This document shows, piece by piece, positions 62,827 to 64,000 of a DNA stretch of 64,000 nucleotides. Position 1 is the first letter of the stretch; every line of letters starts with the position of its first letter. The notes beneath the pieces are model-generated. The model did not search any database. It worked only from the letters and a program-made list of their open reading frames with translations, and was not told the origin of the DNA. A program made the translations under genes and the position numbers. This stretch comes from Hyunsoonleella aestuarii. GTDB lineage: Bacteria > Bacteroidota > Bacteroidia > Flavobacteriales > Flavobacteriaceae. Where the stretch lies: positions 834,001-898,000 of the forward strand of contig NZ_VAWB01000001.1 of NCBI RefSeq assembly GCF_006148925.1. Direction: 5' to 3'.

Positions 62827-64000
62827 ATGAAATATTATTTATTAGTCATTACCCTTGTTGCATCTATTTTGCTAAGTGCTCAAAATCAATTGAAGCTTTC
62901 ATACCATTTACCAGCAAATATTCAATATAATCCTAAAATTCCAACGCCTAAAAGCATTATTGGTCATGAAATTGGAGAATGGCATATAACACACGATAAG
63001 TTAGTGGAATATATGAAAGCTCTAACTAATGTTTCAGATAGAATAACAATTGAAAACAGAGGTAAAACCTTTGAGGATAGACCAATAATTTTGCTCACTA
63101 TTACATCTCCGGAAAATCATAAAAATATTGATGAAATAAGGTCTAATCATTTAAAGCTGGTTGAAGCTGAAAGCAACAGTCTAAAGGTGGATACTATGCC
63201 CCTTATTGTTTATCAGGGTTTTTCAGTTCATGGTAATGAACCTAGCGGGTCGAATGCCAGTTTATTATTAGCCTACCATTTAGCTGCTGCAGAAGGCCCC
63301 GAAATTGAGGAGTTATTAAAAAACACTGTAATTCTTTTAGACCCTTCTTTTAATCCAGATGGTTTACAGCGTTTTGCTTCATGGGTAAACGTTAATAAAA
63401 GCCACCATATAAACCCTGACCCTAACGATAGAGAGTTTTCAGAAGTTTGGCCTAAGGGAAGAACCAACCATTATTGGTTCGATTTAAATAGAGATTGGCT
63501 ACCAGTGCAACTACCAGAATCAAGGGCTAGAATTAACACCTATAATAATTGGATGCCCAATATTGTTACAGATCATCATGAAACATCTCCATTTAGAACT
63601 TTCTTTTTTCAACCGGGTGTACTTTCCAGAGTTCATCCTTTAACACCAAAAGCCAATCAAGAATTAACAAAAGAAATAGGGTATTATCATGCAAAAACCT
63701 TAAACGAAATTGGGTCTTTATACTTTACAGAAGAGCGTTATGACGATTTTTATTACGGAAAAGGCTCAACCTTCCCAGATATAAATGGTGCCATTGGAAT
63801 ATTATTTGAACAAGGCAGTTCTAGAGGTCACGCTCAACATACAGAAAATGGCTTGCTCACATTTCCTTTTACCATAAGAAATCAATTCAAAACAGCATTA
63901 TCAACCCTGCAAGCTGGAAATGACATGCGTGTTAAATTGCTGAATTATCAAAGAGGTTTTTTTAATAATGTTAGAAACGAAAACAATAAAGATGTAACAA
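62827..64000 (+). CDS. M14 family zinc carboxypeptidase, secreted (3' end beyond window)
   Basis: Open from ATG 62827 to the right edge (391 codons). Signal peptide (MKYYLLVITLVASILLSAQ), then the M14 zinc site with GFSVHGNEPSGSNASL (His and Glu), a long NPDGLQRFASWVN segment, DLNRDWLP and TDHHETSPF with the third ligand. It is a different M14 subgroup from the genes at 49815 and 56846, larger and with no lipobox. The 278-base gap before it holds no gene, and the gene may have its own promoter. It may still belong to the same regulon. Confidence 0.88.
   Translation, partial: MKYYLLVITLVASILLSAQNQLKLSYHLPANIQYNPKIPTPKSIIGHEIGEWHITHDKLVEYMKALTNVSDRITIENRGKTFEDRPIILLTITSPENHKNIDEIRSNHLKLVEAESNSLKVDTMPLIVYQGFSVHGNEPSGSNASLLLAYHLAAAEGPEIEELLKNTVILLDPSFNPDGLQRFASWVNVNKSHHINPDPNDREFSEVWPKGRTNHYWFDLNRDWLPVQLPESRARINTYNNWMPNIVTDHHETSPFRTFFFQPGVLSRVHPLTPKANQELTKEIGYYHAKTLNEIGSLYFTEERYDDFYYGKGSTFPDINGAIGILFEQGSSRGHAQHTENGLLTFPFTIRNQFKTALSTLQAGNDMRVKLLNYQRGFFNNVRNENNKDVT

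Noticed and set aside
1-64000. CRISPR arrays, rRNA genes and intact insertion sequences
   Set aside because: No regularly spaced repeats, rRNA-like sequence or transposase reading frame was found.

Overview
The window is an AT-rich chromosome segment from a Bacteroidota bacterium, almost certainly a (probably marine) Flavobacteriaceae. The evidence is SusC/SusD proteins, C-terminal sorting domains of the type IX secretion system, TAnnTTTG-type promoter elements, an apparent lack of Shine-Dalgarno sequences, and a familiar housekeeping order (serS, TPR protein, DUF4286, rsmA, mgtE; ribF; prs-rplY-pth).

Regions. (1) 1-13 kb: a secreted BNR-repeat protein cut by the left edge and a lipoprotein; a HupE/UreJ-like membrane protein; dCMP deaminase with a CtpA-type protease; a short FAD protein, a small membrane protein and MarC; a DUF3109 protein; class Ia ribonucleotide reductase (nrdB, nrdA); and convergent fbp. 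(2) 13.7-17.3 kb: a three-gene unit of GNAT acetyltransferase, aspartate kinase and a fused PlsC/GNAT acyltransferase of the ornithine-lipid OlsF type. (3) 17.3-24 kb: an arsR-DUF6428-arsC arsenic unit with no efflux pump beside it, then small VOC, DUF1801, DUF4199, LuxR-type and cupin genes. (4) 24-38 kb: housekeeping genes on the minus strand, ending at a tRNA-Leu(CAA). (5) 38.2-42.7 kb: an accessory stretch with tandem 28-codon ORFs, three decayed copies of one small gene family (two of them flank a T9SS endonuclease I), a 23-bp direct repeat around a hypothetical gene, and several tiny membrane-peptide ORFs. (6) 42.7-64 kb: a catabolic locus controlled by a MocR-type regulator.

The 42.7-64 kb locus is the most interesting part. 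The divergent MocR gene faces aminotransferase, gamma-glutamyltransferase, DASS/SLC13 permease and an aspartoacylase-like deacylase. A second block follows: M14 peptidase, SusC, SusD, DapB/2,4-diaminopentanoate-dehydrogenase-like enzyme, second M14 peptidase, N-acyl-D-amino-acid deacylase, a lipoprotein form of glutamate racemase, M20 amidohydrolase and a further M14 peptidase running off the right edge. A 13-bp sequence (AAATTGGTATGCT) occurs twice in front of each block, in the same orientation and 23-24 bp apart. It contains TGGTAT, the complement of the ATACCA half-site known for MocR regulators such as GabR. I infer one regulon for taking up and dismantling a glutamyl/acyl-amino-acid or D-amino-acid-containing peptide polymer largely outside the cytoplasm. 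The substrate is not determined by the sequence.

A second candidate novelty is the pair of 28-residue ORFs at 38.6-38.8 kb. They share a 42-bp identical block, have a promoter-like sequence overlapping a perfect palindrome, and end at a strong terminator.
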